Source: Halisarca cf. caerulea
Taxonomy: Eukaryota; Porifera; Demospongiae; Chondrillida; Halisarcidae
Direction: 5' to 3'
DNA length: 64,000 nucleotides
Assembly: GCA_963170055.1 (NCBI GenBank)
Contig: CAUJGJ010000188.1
Location: 800,171-864,170, forward strand
Below are positions 29,456 through 47,121 of this stretch, in pieces (positions within the stretch are counted from its first letter, which is position 1; the number at the start of each line of letters is the position of its first letter). The position numbers and the translations under genes were made by a program. The notes beneath the pieces are model-generated. The model made no database searches, had not been told where the DNA came from, and saw nothing but the letters and a program-made list of their open reading frames with translations.

Positions 29456-34702
<5,247 letters not shown>

Positions 34703-36681
34703 TTGTGCATGTACGTATGTACCTGACATTATATATTTCATGTATTACCAGTGTCAGGCTAGACATCTCATTCATAATAATTATGTGACTATTATACTCA
34801 CATTCAATTGAACAACTTGAAATAATTGTACAGTAGTATAGTATTGCAGTTATGCAGTATAATCTCACTAATTTAAATCAGTTCAGGACCAGACGAAATG
34901 TTTGATTTATCCAAACATTTGAATTTCACAAGGACATCTTCAATATGCAACGAATTCAAAATTAATAGTACTTTGCACAATATTCAGAATAACACACTAT
35001 TTGAAACATTATACTGATTTGAATTAATGAGATTATGCCGAGTACAGTTGAGTATATGCATGTTCATGTGTGCATGCATTATGTATTATGCCCTATATAG
35101 CTACCAGACTCCCGTACATGGCATATACATATGTATGTATATGGCATACTGGCACCTAAGTGAATACACCTAACCAAAGAGCTGACCCAAAAATCCACCT
35201 AGGGTACCTCCGCCCACTTACAGCACCCCCCTGGGATCTTCCCCAAAGGGGAATTCCATGCAGGCAAAGATCCCTTACCCTAAGCTCTACACATGCATAA
35301 GTCCAAGAAGGGGTTCTGCATGGGGACATATCCCGCAACCCTTGCATGTACTAAGCTCTATGTATGCAAGATTTGTGGGATGCATGTAGAACCCCTTCTT
35401 GGACTTGGTATAAGGGGATATATGGCTCACCCCAGTTCATGCGTGGGGAGCCACCCCACGCATGTACATGGATCACTCTGTGAGAGCTACCAGTCCCTGT
35501 GCATGCACAAGCATTATAGTGGCAATACAGTTGAACCTTATTAACACGAAATTGAAGGGCCTGAATATTTTTTCACGTTATCAGTATACAATACACCTGC
35601 ACCTGCTTGGGAGATACATAGAGCCACGCACCCCTGAATTCACGCCCAATTTAAAGAAAAAGAAAAATTATAGGAATTAAGATAAATGGGAAAAAAAACA
35701 AGCTAGTGCTTCAAGACTTATAAAGCAAACATGTATGGAGCAGGCAAGGGTTGAGCAGTTATATAGTTGGTTTGATAGCTAGTGCTGTATACAGCATTAA
35801 GTTCATGCAGCTGTAGAGCCATGATCTGAACATGTCATGCATGCACAAGCTTATGAGATACTGTACATGCATACATGGCCGGCACATACCATGTAGGTAA
35901 TTGCAACGTACTTCTTATTACGTCAGTTCATGAGCTGCGGATCCGAATTTTAAAGTGACCTGCACACGGCCACGTGATCCCATATATTATATAACTCCAT
36001 TTATTTTAATCACACTTGTATACCACAATAATAATTAATAATATTAATCATGTGCATGCAATTAATATTATAGCTACAGTACATGTATATAGTCTTGCAT
36101 GCAGAATTCATTATATATAATTAATTACATGACTGTTTTGAATGTTCAACGATCCTTATATTATATAATTATAACGCATGCAGTCAAACCCCAGCTCTCT
36201 AGCAAATTAACTGCCATGCATGCAGGGTGTTCACTATATCGATCATGCAAGGTTCATTTACATACCTATAGCTAGAGCAAGTAGGTGCACACTCTATAGG
36301 TCTACGTATGCTTGCTATATATGTCAGGGAGTTCATTGTATCCAGGGTTCGAAAAGTATAGCGAGGTTCAACTGTACATACAGTCTGACCTCACTTACAA
36401 TCGATCTGCAAACTTCCATTATAAATATACTCAACATAACTATTGTAATGTCCTCTGCCAGAATGTGTCAGGTCACAGGATAAAATACACATACAATGTT
36501 TTGGTATATTTATATGAACAAAAATGAAGTGAAAAGCAAGCATTTGCCAGCTATTACAATAACATTATAATATAGATATGTTAATATGTGGCAATTGATT
36601 AAATATATACCATGCATAATTGCATAATTTTAAAGTGTGATTGTAACTTCAAATTTATACTGTACACATGACATAGAGTTT
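34703..36681. other. Convergent intergenic region
   Basis: Between the 3' ends of ASH2L and the unidentified gene. It has an inverted pair AGTCCAAGAAGGGGTTCTGC (35300) and its complement near 35383-35405, and AT-rich sequence with many GCATGC words. No gene seen. Confidence 0.6.
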
Positions 36682-38341
36682 TCATACGTCAACACTGACA
36701 CCATCGCGATCGAATTCCTTCTCTTGCCCTTCTTCACTCAGCCCCACTAGCAACAACTTTTCAGCCTACAAAAGCAGATAGGCACACCAAATACTGTAGA
36801 CACACTTGAAACATGTCGGAAACTATATTTCATACCTCTTGTTTGTCAGCATTGAAAATGTCCATCATTAACTTCACAACAGCTTCTGGTAGTAAGACAC
36901 TCATTACATAGTTGTAACGCTGCGACAATATCAAATTAATAAAGATAGTGTGATATATAGCATCATCAAAGCTACTGTAGAAGCCTCACCGAAGGATTGC
37001 TTGTGCAGAACATTTTTGTTAGTGCAGTCACAAAGATGTCCCTCTGTCCTTCAGTAAAGGAGCTCATAACAACCTCATAGTGTAGGTCAGCTACAACATT
37101 GCTATATGCCTTCAAGTAATGCCACAGATGGTTACAAGAACACAGAAAGTACCTCTTGCTTTGTTCCCTGAAAAGTATTCAGCATGTCGTCTGGACTCTC
37201 TCTGTTGTGTGTAAGATGTGTCACTTGACTCTTTGTATGTACTGTATTCATTACAAACATTGCACTGCACTGACCTTGCCATTCATGATATCAATCAAAT
37301 AAGTTCCATGGTGCTGAATCCATTTGATGAGACTTTTCACAGGTATGGCAGAAATGCTTCTAATTGGGAGGATCAAGTGGATACAGGGATGTAATAGTGA
37401 GAACCACATGGAAGTTTGCATGACGCTCTTCCACTCCTGTTTAGTCTATTTAGAATAACACCATTTTACATACTGTACAGGAGTCCAGTATACATACAGT
37501 CATAGGATTGCATTAAGCACTTTCCTCTAAAACTCACTTGCAGCCTTTCAACATGTCCCTAGTTTGTACCCTTTTCTCACCGGATGGATGCAACTCTGAA
37601 ATGCCGGACATCTTTTGATTCACTTGTAGGCTGCTAAATGATATGATCATGAGACATACAAAAGACATCACAGAAATCCCCTATGTACAGTATGTAAGCA
37701 TGAGAACATCTTTTCAAATGAAGTATGTATGTAATAAACATGGTTTGACATATTCGAAAGCATACTCTGTATCTCATGTACAGTACACAAATATTTCTGA
37801 CAGTAAGTACTTCTGGCAACAGGTACAGACTTTGTATCCCCTCCAAGGTACATACTAGCCAAGCTCAATGAGACCCAAATATACGTGTATCCAATAAAGA
37901 GATCACACCAAGTACAAGATTTTGTTGCTTTTACAATAACTACTCCCCACCCGACACTAGCCAAACTGTAGATTCCTGGATCAGGCAATTATGTTACTTT
38001 GGCACCAGCTTAAGCACAAGTATCACACAAGATTGTGAACACAATGCACTCACAAATTCCTATAAAAAATTGCCATACATATGTACATACATATAAATAA
38101 TACTATATAACAGTGAAACCTTGCACATGGTACTGTAGATGTGATATGACTGCACATATTCTGAGGGAGAAGCTGATCTTCCTTAGGAAGGTGACAAAAC
38201 CCATCCAATATTTGCTGATTTTCCACTATCGGATTGTTTTGTTTCTTAGTCCCAACTACTTCCCTACAGCATTATGAGTGTACACACAAAGAGAACAGGA
38301 AGGGTGTTAACTATAATTATATAATTATGCTTATACAGAAC

Positions 38342-38408
<67 letters not shown>

Positions 38409-39282
38409 GATGCTCCATTCTTGATTTTTCCTTTAGTCTTTGCCTGTTTGTGATGAGTATTTATCTCAAATTCTGGAACATTTTCCTTTGATGCATCAGC
38501 ATCTAAAGTCACAAATAGACTGCTGGGATCTTTATCATCTGGATAGTGTATATGCTACATTAGGAGGAAACGTGATAACTGTTAAATTATCAATCAGAAT
38601 ACATATGCAGCACCAATTACAAGTGCAATACACAATTGCTGACTTTCATAATTCCCTCTTTGCTATGTAGAGAATGACAATCCACTAGTGCACCAAGACA
38701 ATAAGGAAGCGCTTTGAGTGTTTCAGTGGTCCTTTCATTCATAGTGGAGATACAGTGGGCAGGGGCTGCTCGAACGTAGAAAGCAACTCGGACAGATGCA
38801 CCTGAATTCAAAGTTAACATATGTATTTATTTACCGATTGACAAACTTTAAGGTAAACTATTGTATTCAGTACCACTCATAAATTTTGATATTCTATCCC
38901 AATCACTTTACATCCATTTAAATATATGTAGGAATAAAATAGCATGAGAAAAAAATAGATATATCTTCCTAGCAATCAACTGTTTAACATCGAAAAACAC
39001 ACCTTTCATAAGGGTGTGGGAATATTTGTGTCCAAAGCTGATTCCTTGTTTTTCCTTTTCAAATATATTCTGTAAGGTTGCATATGCCAACTGTATTACT
39101 TCCTGCATGTAAGCAAGCATAGAATATAAACGATAGTGAATACAGAATCTGAGATTAAATGTATTCTTTGTAATTGCATGTGAACACCAGGTAACCTGAT
39201 AGTGCCACTCTGTCATCCATTCCATTTCCTCCTTCCCTGGCAATATCGTCACTTTCAACTGAACAACAGTTGATGAATTGAT
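36682..39282 (-). CDS. Unidentified multi-exon gene
   Basis: Several adjoining exons show protein-like sequence, splice signals and mostly consistent phase. They are 39196-39282 (KVTILPGKEEMEWMTEWHYQ), 39003-39102 (EVIQLAYATLQNIFEKEKQG), about 38640-38801 (VRVAFYVRAAPAHC, TETLKALPYCLGALVDC), 38406-38538 (Asp/Lys-rich, DADASKENVPEFEI), about 37581-37622, 37275-37445 (WFSLLHPCIHLILPIRS, LIKWIQHHGTYLIDIMNGK), 37153-37197, 36990-37109 (DIFVTALTKMFCTSNPS), 36836-36919 (YVMSVLLPEAVVKLMMDIF) and 36682-36765 ending DRDGVSVDV. The product looks soluble, helical and intracellular. I do not recognise the family. The 5' exons lie between 39300 and about 40400 and were not resolved; joins around 37600 and 38650 are uncertain. 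It is head-to-head with the gene at 40455. Confidence 0.6.
38345..38404. repeat. (AT)n microsatellite
   Basis: About 28 AT units immediately downstream (on the minus strand) of the exon 38406-38538. The dinucleotide run begins at the splice donor itself. Confidence 0.9.
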
Positions 39283-40454
39283 CTAAAACAAACACCATGA
39301 CAGAAAGGAAAGTTTAGTACAATGTGAAATAACGACAATACTAGAATCATGCTGAATTTTACCATAATGCATCATTCAACCACGTAGTAGGAAAAATCAT
39401 TTTTCAAGCCTTCAGGTACTGAAGCATATCCAACATCGGAAGACAAGTTTAGAAGTTGGAGGTTAGATCCAAGTTGGAAGACAGACCCAATTCAGAATTT
39501 GGAAGTCAGAACCAAGAATTTGGAAGTCAGACCCAGTTTAGAATTAGGAATCAAGACCCATTTTAGAAACATTTGCTAGAGCATGACCTCTAACCCTACG
39601 TCTTAATGAAATGCATGTTACAATGGTGTATCATTGTATAGCCAGAAATATTTACAGAAGAGTATTTGATGTATTATTGGTACGTAGGACATATTGTGAT
39701 GGATTGTTGACTGAGATTGTATGATATATACTGGTGGTGTGGGGATAGGGTCAGGGTTTGTCTCTAGAGCCATGTGTCGCAAAAAGCACGTTAAAGTTAA
39801 CAACTACAAGATTGATTGGTCTCATTTAGCTCAGACTGCTATTTCTACAAATTTATAAGTACATTTCATGTGCTCACAAATGTCACAATAATTTATTGCT
39901 ATTTCCCCTCCTTTTTGGTGATTGTGACGTAACTTGTCACCAAAACTTGGTGTCTTGACCAGACCCTATATTGCCAACTGGTGTCATCATAGTCACCAAA
40001 AAAGAGGCAAAATAGTACTGTGCGCTACTCAAGACTACAGATTGATAGCTACAGCGTACACTATATTCCTTTCAATGATCACAGAATGGCTTGGCTAGGA
40101 GTCTATACTTCTATATGGTGCAGTATTGTCACAGTGGCATACAATATACGGATCCCAACAGCTTGCTGCTTACATGGGGACTAGGCTTCAACAAGTTACT
40201 TTGCACACATGTGCGACATGGTATTATAACAGTAGTTATGCACTCTGAATCCGCCTACCTTAAGATATTTGGGAGAAACCAGCCCTTCTCTTCTAATCAT
40301 GCTTTCCTTATTGCTAGATGACGCCATAGGTAGTATATCTCACGTAGTGATGACGGCGAATGTTCTTCCTGGTTCGGACAAAGGCGAGGGCATAGGGCTG
40401 CAGCTATTATCGTACTGCTGTAGCACACGATACGGTTCGAAATGACCGCGTAAA

Positions 40455-40933
40455 ATGAGTAGAAACGCGCATGAACGGAAAGTAACGGGAAAAAGAATGG
40501 GAAGGTTCGTGAAGTTGTCGATACATACAGTATTATGAGTGTTAATGCCCCAACCACTTGCGTTAGCCAAATTGATTGTAAGGTATATCATGGTGTTAAG
40601 AAATATTCTTAGAAATTTCCTTCTGTGAGGTGCACTCTGTTCCTACCTCCTGATGGCAGGTATATATTCAACCATAGACACTCGAAAACGTCTATGATTC
40701 AACCACCCAATCGTGCAGTAATGATAATCTGTGCATCCCTAATTCCACACACAGACACAGTTCCAAGTCAAAGGGAAAGCAAAGAGATAGGAAAAGGTCC
40801 TTAGATGAACAACTGCAGTCATCTGAAGGTACAATGTGGATGTATATAGACGTTACAATAAAACTTGTCTATAAAATGGATGAACCACACAAGGTCTTAA
40901 AACAGTGCTTTCTAACAGGTGGTCCTTATATAG

Positions 40934-41005
<72 letters not shown>

Positions 41006-44000
41006 ACACACACATAATATGCATGTGTACATATATTCATGTGTTTTACACAAGCATTTACATTTAGGTAGGGCTGCATGATATTGGCTTCTAGCTTATA
41101 TACAGGTTATACTGTGTAAGACGAAGAGGTATGGTAATGTTTGAATAAGAGAGAGGCATTGACCACTTACATGTCTTGATTATCACAATAATCAGCAATA
41201 ACCATATTTTATGATTATCACACTGACATAATTCTTCAGTGATATAATCATTGTCCGAAGAATTATATCACCCATTCTGATATTTTGATCAATCCTAAGT
41301 TTAGGATTATTCATATTGTGTGTGTGTGTATGTGAACTTGTTTGTTTCCGAATCTGCTATTGATGAGAATGAATGAGCCTTGTTGTACAGTAGGGCCTCG
41401 TTAAGAAGAACACTCTTAAAACAAATTTCTACTTAACACTAACTACCTAAATCAGGAAATATTCGTGAACATTAAATTTTGTGAATTGAGGTCAAATCTG
41501 GTAGGCAGAAAAGTTCGCGAATAAAAATGTCACGAGTCTCACCATAGATTGTCCATATCTATACTTCAAATGGAACATGTGCAGAAATATTCACAACAAT
41601 AAAATTTGTATAAACCAAACAGGGCTAGGAGAGTACTCTAAATTGGAAAAAAATTTGCGACCAATAATATTCGTGTTTTTCGCAAATTGATGACAATAAA
41701 ATTTGCGTGTGGAGTCAATTTGCGAAAAACGCTCATATTATTGGTCACGAAAATTTTTCAATTTAGAGTACTCTCCTAGCCCTGTTTGGTTTGCTGTAGT
41801 GCTGTACATGTATTACTATATCCTGATATGAGATAAGATTTTGTTAATGAGAATTAATTTTGTTGGTTCCTTAAAGTTCGTCTTAACAAGGTTTGACTGT
41901 AGTATGAAGTTCCAATGTACTTTGATGTCACAGCACTACTTCATGGGACTATCACAGGCACTATTGGTTTCTGTGAACTGCTTAGGATTTACAGTATGCA
42001 CATGAGGTATTTTTACAACTTTGATAGCATCCTCTGCGGATTGATGCATTTTACTATCATTCATTCAATTGCACGTGAACTGAGACTGTTCAGTTGTGTG
42101 TGAGCAACAAGACTATCTTATTCTATACAATTATTTCTGTAACTTTACTAGCTGAAATCATACGATAGACATTAAAAGTCTTCCAAACCTTTCAACCCAA
42201 TCCAGAGCCTTCATCAGTGGTGCATGACAAAATGTTTGACCACACTGATTTAAATGCATGGATACAACAGGATAATGGTAAATTCCCTCAGTTTGCAATG
42301 GGTAGCCCAGCAGAGTCATAGTACGAAAATTTACTTATGGGGCTGACAAAGAATTACAGTGTGTGTATTACCATGGACATTCAGTGATTTGGTTGTGGAT
42401 TGCAGCCACAGTAAGTAACTGTTAGTTTGAATTTGGGACCATCAGGAATTGTACTGCTGTGAATGTATATACAGGATCATGTAAATTGGTTAATGAGTGG
42501 CTTGCTTTGTATTTATACCTTATTTGACACAGTCATATGTATCTGGGATAGTTTTAGGGGGTAGTGACTCCCTCAATTTCTTCGAAGGGGATACAGCCCC
42601 TAGATCTCCCCTGCTTCCTATACCAGTTCCCAACAGTGTGTACATCTCAGTGTATGTCCAAGCTTACTGCATTGTTTAATAGATGCACATGCTGCAAAAC
42701 TCTTGTATTCAGAAATGCTTGTCTGCTGAATACATATCTCCTTGCTACTAGTACTCTACTATCTTAATTTACCAATTTTGAATTGATGTATGTAATTGGA
42801 AGTTGTTTATCATTGAATTTGCTCATAGAATTTTCCAGTGAATCTGATGGTAGTATTAAGGAACCACGAAAAAAGAAAAGCAAGCATAGTCATCACAGAT
42901 CAAAACATCACAAGCACCACCATTCAAAGAAAAACAATGATTTGAAGAAAGTCAAAGAAAAGATTTCTGCCGAAGATTACTTTCGGAAGAGTGCTGAATA
43001 TAGAAAATGGTTGTCAGAAAAAGTACCTTTGACTGTATTCCAATGCATAGTTTAGCCTTTTTATGGGATCTTACATTCTTTAACACAGGATATTACATTT
43101 GGGGATCTATCCTCCGAGGAATCCAGAAAATACTTCTTAAAGTTTGTTAAAAAGTGGAACAATGGTCGTTTAAGTAAGGTTCGTTTGTATTAGGAGTATT
43201 TTATCTCCTATTGCTGTATATTATATGTGTGTTTGTACATTTGTGTATAATATACTAATGTACTGAGAATAATTGCCTTATAATATCTTTTTATACCGTC
43301 ATAGAGTTACTATAGTGGCTTGGAAACAGCTGAAATTCCACATTCTTCACAAACCAAACATAAATGGAAGGTACAGTATGCTTGTGTCCTCAAGCATGGC
43401 ATGTGTATATACAGCGAAGCCTCTGTAATGTGACGCCTCTATAATCCGAAATTCTCTAATCAGACCATCTTTTGTGGCACAGTCACTATATTAAAGTATG
43501 CAAAAAGTCACTCGGTAATCCAGCAACCTCCTAATCCAACATCATTTTGAAGCCCCTCTGAGTGTTGGTTTAGAGAGGTTTCACTGCAGTTGGCATACCT
43601 TTAATACTGTACAGTTGTGTACAGTTAGACGTTTAATGTGGAACATTATGCAACAAAGAATTAATCTGTGTAAAACTTCACTTTTAGTGTTTAGACTGTC
43701 AATGCTGGTAGAGATGCAGAATAGTTAGATGTTTTTTGTCTGTTGCTTGCTTTCATTGTGCCTCGATCCTTTTGTCCTTCAGCTTCATGATGTCAATGAG
43801 GATGAGTTGTACAGAGTGGCTCATGATGTTGGACAAGAAACACATCAAGAACATCATGTCTTTCAGCATCAGCATCATGACAAGGAAGCCTCGGTCATTG
43901 GGCCAATGTTGGTGAGTAACACTGTGTAGAAAAGGGTTGAATTACTTGCACTGCAAGGTATTTATTTTATGAAGTATATATGTAAATGTGCATATACACG

Positions 44001-46000
44001 TATATTTTTGAAACAGGTTTGGTGTAGTGTAGCATTAGGTTTTCAGTAAAGATACATGCATGTCAGTTGTTAACACAACTTTCCCTTTGGTTACATGGTC
44101 CTGTAATGCCATGAATGGTCCCCTGCCGTAAGTTGTTCCCCTATCGGTTCATCAATACTAAACCCTAACCCAACCCTAACCCTAACGCCTCGACGGTATA
44201 GAGTTTGTATTCGATAAGCGCCCACGCCGGACAACTTTTAGGGGGACAAGATTTGGTGTGACAGTCCTTGCTGGATTCTGAAGGCCAATTAAAGCTTAAT
44301 AATAGTTAAGTCTGGCTAGTGTTAAGGCTCGGTTCAAATGGCGAACCAATCTGGCCTTTTCTAGCATTTTTAAGGTTTTTACACTAGACAGCATGATTGT
44401 CTTATACCCAGCCCATCACTCAGTGGCCATTATAGACCTCCACCTGGCTGGTTAGGGTACAACACCACTGATATACCAAATTAAATAGCTGAGTATACTG
44501 AGGATGCTACTGTGGTATCTTTATGCTGATAATTAACAATAGCCTCCAAGTACCACTGGCACAGTAGAAGACTGCCCATCTGATGAAGAGGAAGCATTAG
44601 CACAAGAGAAGTCTAGACTGCGTGTGGAAAGAAAAAGATTTCAACGGGACCAGAACCTAGTCAGTGCCTTCTTCTATTCCTTTTGTAGTATAATGTCTAC
44701 CACACAAACTATTGTGATGAACTTGTTTTATATACTGTATGTTATACGTATAAGGTTCTAGATGAACTTTTACCGAAGGCAACAGGCAGGGATGCAAAGA
44801 TAGAAAAGAAGAAAATGTTAGCTGAAAAACGAGCTGAAAGAGAAGGAAGTCCAGGTAGCTATAGTATATGTATAGTACATTGAATAATCATGATATTTTG
44901 ATATATTATAAGTTGTATATTCAGTAATATGCATTATGATAGGCTTCGTGGATTGTGTTCGTATCATTAATCTTCCCAGTGTTCTGTCTTAATATAGAAA
45001 TGAAAGAATCATACTTGATGGGACAAAGGTGATGGAAACATCCTTTATGATAATCTAAGTTATGTATTTAAAATGCATTCGTGGTCTTTCTATTTGTACG
45101 TAGTCATCATGGTAGTATCAGGCAGAGGATTGTTGCTATTCGTGAACAAAGGTACAGAAAGCCTTTATATTAAATTAGGCTATCTATCCAATTTGTAATA
45201 TGATGTGTACTGCATATCTACGTATGTAGACATACATGTAGGTTGTCACAGTGTATTTCTATCCTTAGCTGCAGTGCATGTGTGTATTCGTATGCTTTTG
45301 TACATAGCATATTTGTACCCTTGCAAGTAGATGTAAGTATGACTGACCATATTATTGAGAGAGTAGTACCTGTATAGTTATGATCTTTGCTAGGACTGTC
45401 TTGTCAAGGGTATGTGTGTAATAAAGTCATGTCATGACGTCACATCATTTAATGATGAGTGCAGATATTATGCAGCACTTTACCTCCTTTTGCTGCATGT
45501 TAATGATAGGGACAAGAAGAATAAAGCTGCCAAAGAAAAGCTGATGGACTACCATGCTAAGGAAGCAGCCAAAGCACAAGTAAGTTTTTGTGCAAGGAGT
45601 CCACATCGTCAATAGAACGAAAGGTGAAATGATGTACAAGCTCTGATTGTAATCTTAATTGCAGTCATAAAATCTTGGATAATTATGATGTCTGGAATTG
45701 CCTATGAATTACATTTTGATAATTTTGTCTGAAATGCAGAAATTGTAGGTGAAATATACTTTAAATCAATTGTGACTAAACTCTTTCTAGGATTGTCATG
45801 ATCTTGTGATATGTTGGATAAAATAAATGCTAAATCTGTAACTTTTAGAATCTTGTACATCATTTTACCTTGTACCAGACTGCTTAGTTTGTACTTGTGT
45901 TACTATTGTTTTTGCTATGTTGTTGTTCCTGCTGTACCTCTATAAGGCAATTCTGGAGCTTGCCAGAGCAAACAGAAAGGAAGGAGCTCTTTGGAAGTGA
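40455..46000 (+). CDS. Lys/His-rich nuclear protein, SCI1-like
   Basis: Twelve phase-consistent exons: 40455-40504, 40755-40828, 42829-43022, 43089-43178, 43305-43370, 43783-43911, 44543-44659, 44755-44854, 44998-45028, 45104-45151, 45510-45579, 45947-46000; 340 residues. The N-terminus is Ser/Arg/Lys-rich, then KKKSKHSHHRSKHHKHHHSK (nuclear localisation-like). The conserved core is ISAEDYFRKSAEYRKWLSEK, DITFGDLSSEESRKYFLKFV, KKWNNGRLSK, then SYYSGLE and HKWK. This EDYF/EFxxWL/LxSExxRxYFxxFVxxWNxGxL/YY pattern is that of plant style cell-cycle inhibitor 1 (SCI1) and its poorly studied animal relatives. The rest is acidic-basic coiled coil (EKSRLRVERKRFQRDQN, AAKEKLMDYHAKEAAKAQ) ending RKEGALWK. 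Nuclear role inferred; family call from memory of motifs. Confidence 0.7.
40935..41004. repeat. (GT)n microsatellite
   Basis: About 34 GT units in intron 2 of the SCI1-like gene, followed by a short (AC)n run, which makes a small GT/AC inverted junction. Confidence 0.95.
41613..41793. repeat. Foldback/MITE in intron 2 of the SCI1-like gene
   Basis: Arms of about 78 bp (41613-41691 and 41716-41793) are near-perfect reverse complements, with outer words AAACCAAACAGGGCTAGGAG and inner TTTTTCGCAAATTGA. The spacer is about 24 bases. TTCGC/GCGAA words resemble those of the other MITEs here. Confidence 0.85.
44160..44264. repeat. Telomere-like repeat plus dispersed 66-bp unit
   Basis: In intron 6 of the SCI1-like gene, 44162-44186 reads as CCCTAACCCAACCCTAACCC, a short interstitial (TTAGGG)n-type array. 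It is followed at 44197-44264 by a unit containing ATAAGCGCCCACGCCGGACA. The same unit recurs at 54944-55012 inside a reverse-transcriptase relic. Confidence 0.8.
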
Positions 46001-47074
46001 ATGACTAAATACTTTCTTGTGCATTGTGATATTAGTGGATGCCTTTTAGTAGTGCTATCCAATATAAGTACACTTTGTCAAATACAATACAAATTTTATT
46101 TTGCCTTTGAAAAGCTGTTTTGTTAATTTAAATGTAATTGGTGCATGATTGAGCCGTGCTCTTGCATTATAATGTTGATATGATGTGTAGTATTGTATGC
46201 AGGCCTGCATGGTACTGAATCAGACATGATATATACTGAATCAGACATGATATAATAATATTATATTATATATTAATAATATTAATAATATATTACAGTG
46301 AAATCTTTACAGCCTCCCTACAAAGGACACACCTTTAGGTCGACCCAAAGTATTTTCTCTATAGTCCCAATACATTTTGAATCTCCCAAAGAGGAAACCC
46401 TCCTTGCAAAGGACTATGAGAGGCTGTACCTAAAGTCTCATGGCACACGTGTGAGGATTTATAATATATTAGTGTGGTTACACCTTAAAATTCATGAAAT
46501 CATGACATATTTTGCAATTTTTGGTCATAGTTTTCAGTATTTATTGTTGGATTTTCCATTGTAAAGTGATAGTACCAATATTACACATAAGAATTTAGGG
46601 GGGCATTGCTCTCTCAGCTAAAGTTTAGAGGGGCCGGCCGGGGGGGCAACTCCGGTCCCCCGTCCCCCCTCCCCCCCCCCCCCCTATTCCACTGCCTATG
46701 TAATTATGATACAGTGGAAACTGGTTAGCAAGAAACCCAGGGTGTATAATAATTGAAATAACTAAAATTTTAGGTTTTAGGATGTATATGATGGTATCTG
46801 AGGCCATTTTGGACCAATCAAGGTTGATTTTGGCACTCAAGTAGGACCTTCTCTATTGCATGTAATTTGCACTACAGTTGGAATTTTTTGGGGGTGTAAG
46901 CTTGAGCCCCCCCCCCCCCCCCCCAACCCTGTATGATCATTATACATATACAATTAATTTAATGGCCTATGGATACTGTCCATTTTAATTTCTATGCAGC
47001 TGCATACATGTACTCAGGATTGATGCTTTTGAACTGAGCAACTGTATGCACAATCATACGTCATGCATGTGTAC
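46001..47074. repeat. Intergenic region with poly-C repeat
   Basis: Contains a C-rich tract at 46655-46684, another at 46907-46924 and about 150 bp between them that matches, in reverse orientation, the sequence at about 52380-52510 (shared words GACCTTCTCT and AATTTGCACT). No gene seen. Confidence 0.7.
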
Positions 47075-47120
47075 TGTAGAATTTTTGGATATACTATAGC
47101 TTCACGATAGAGCTTGTGAG
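47075..47120 (-). repeat. 3' LTR remnant
   Basis: The 46 bp starting TGTAGAATTTTTGGATATAC match the first 46 bp of the LTR at 49749 with one difference (T for A). Sequence then becomes RNase H-derived, so a deletion joined the two. Confidence 0.85.
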
Positions 47121-47121
47121 G

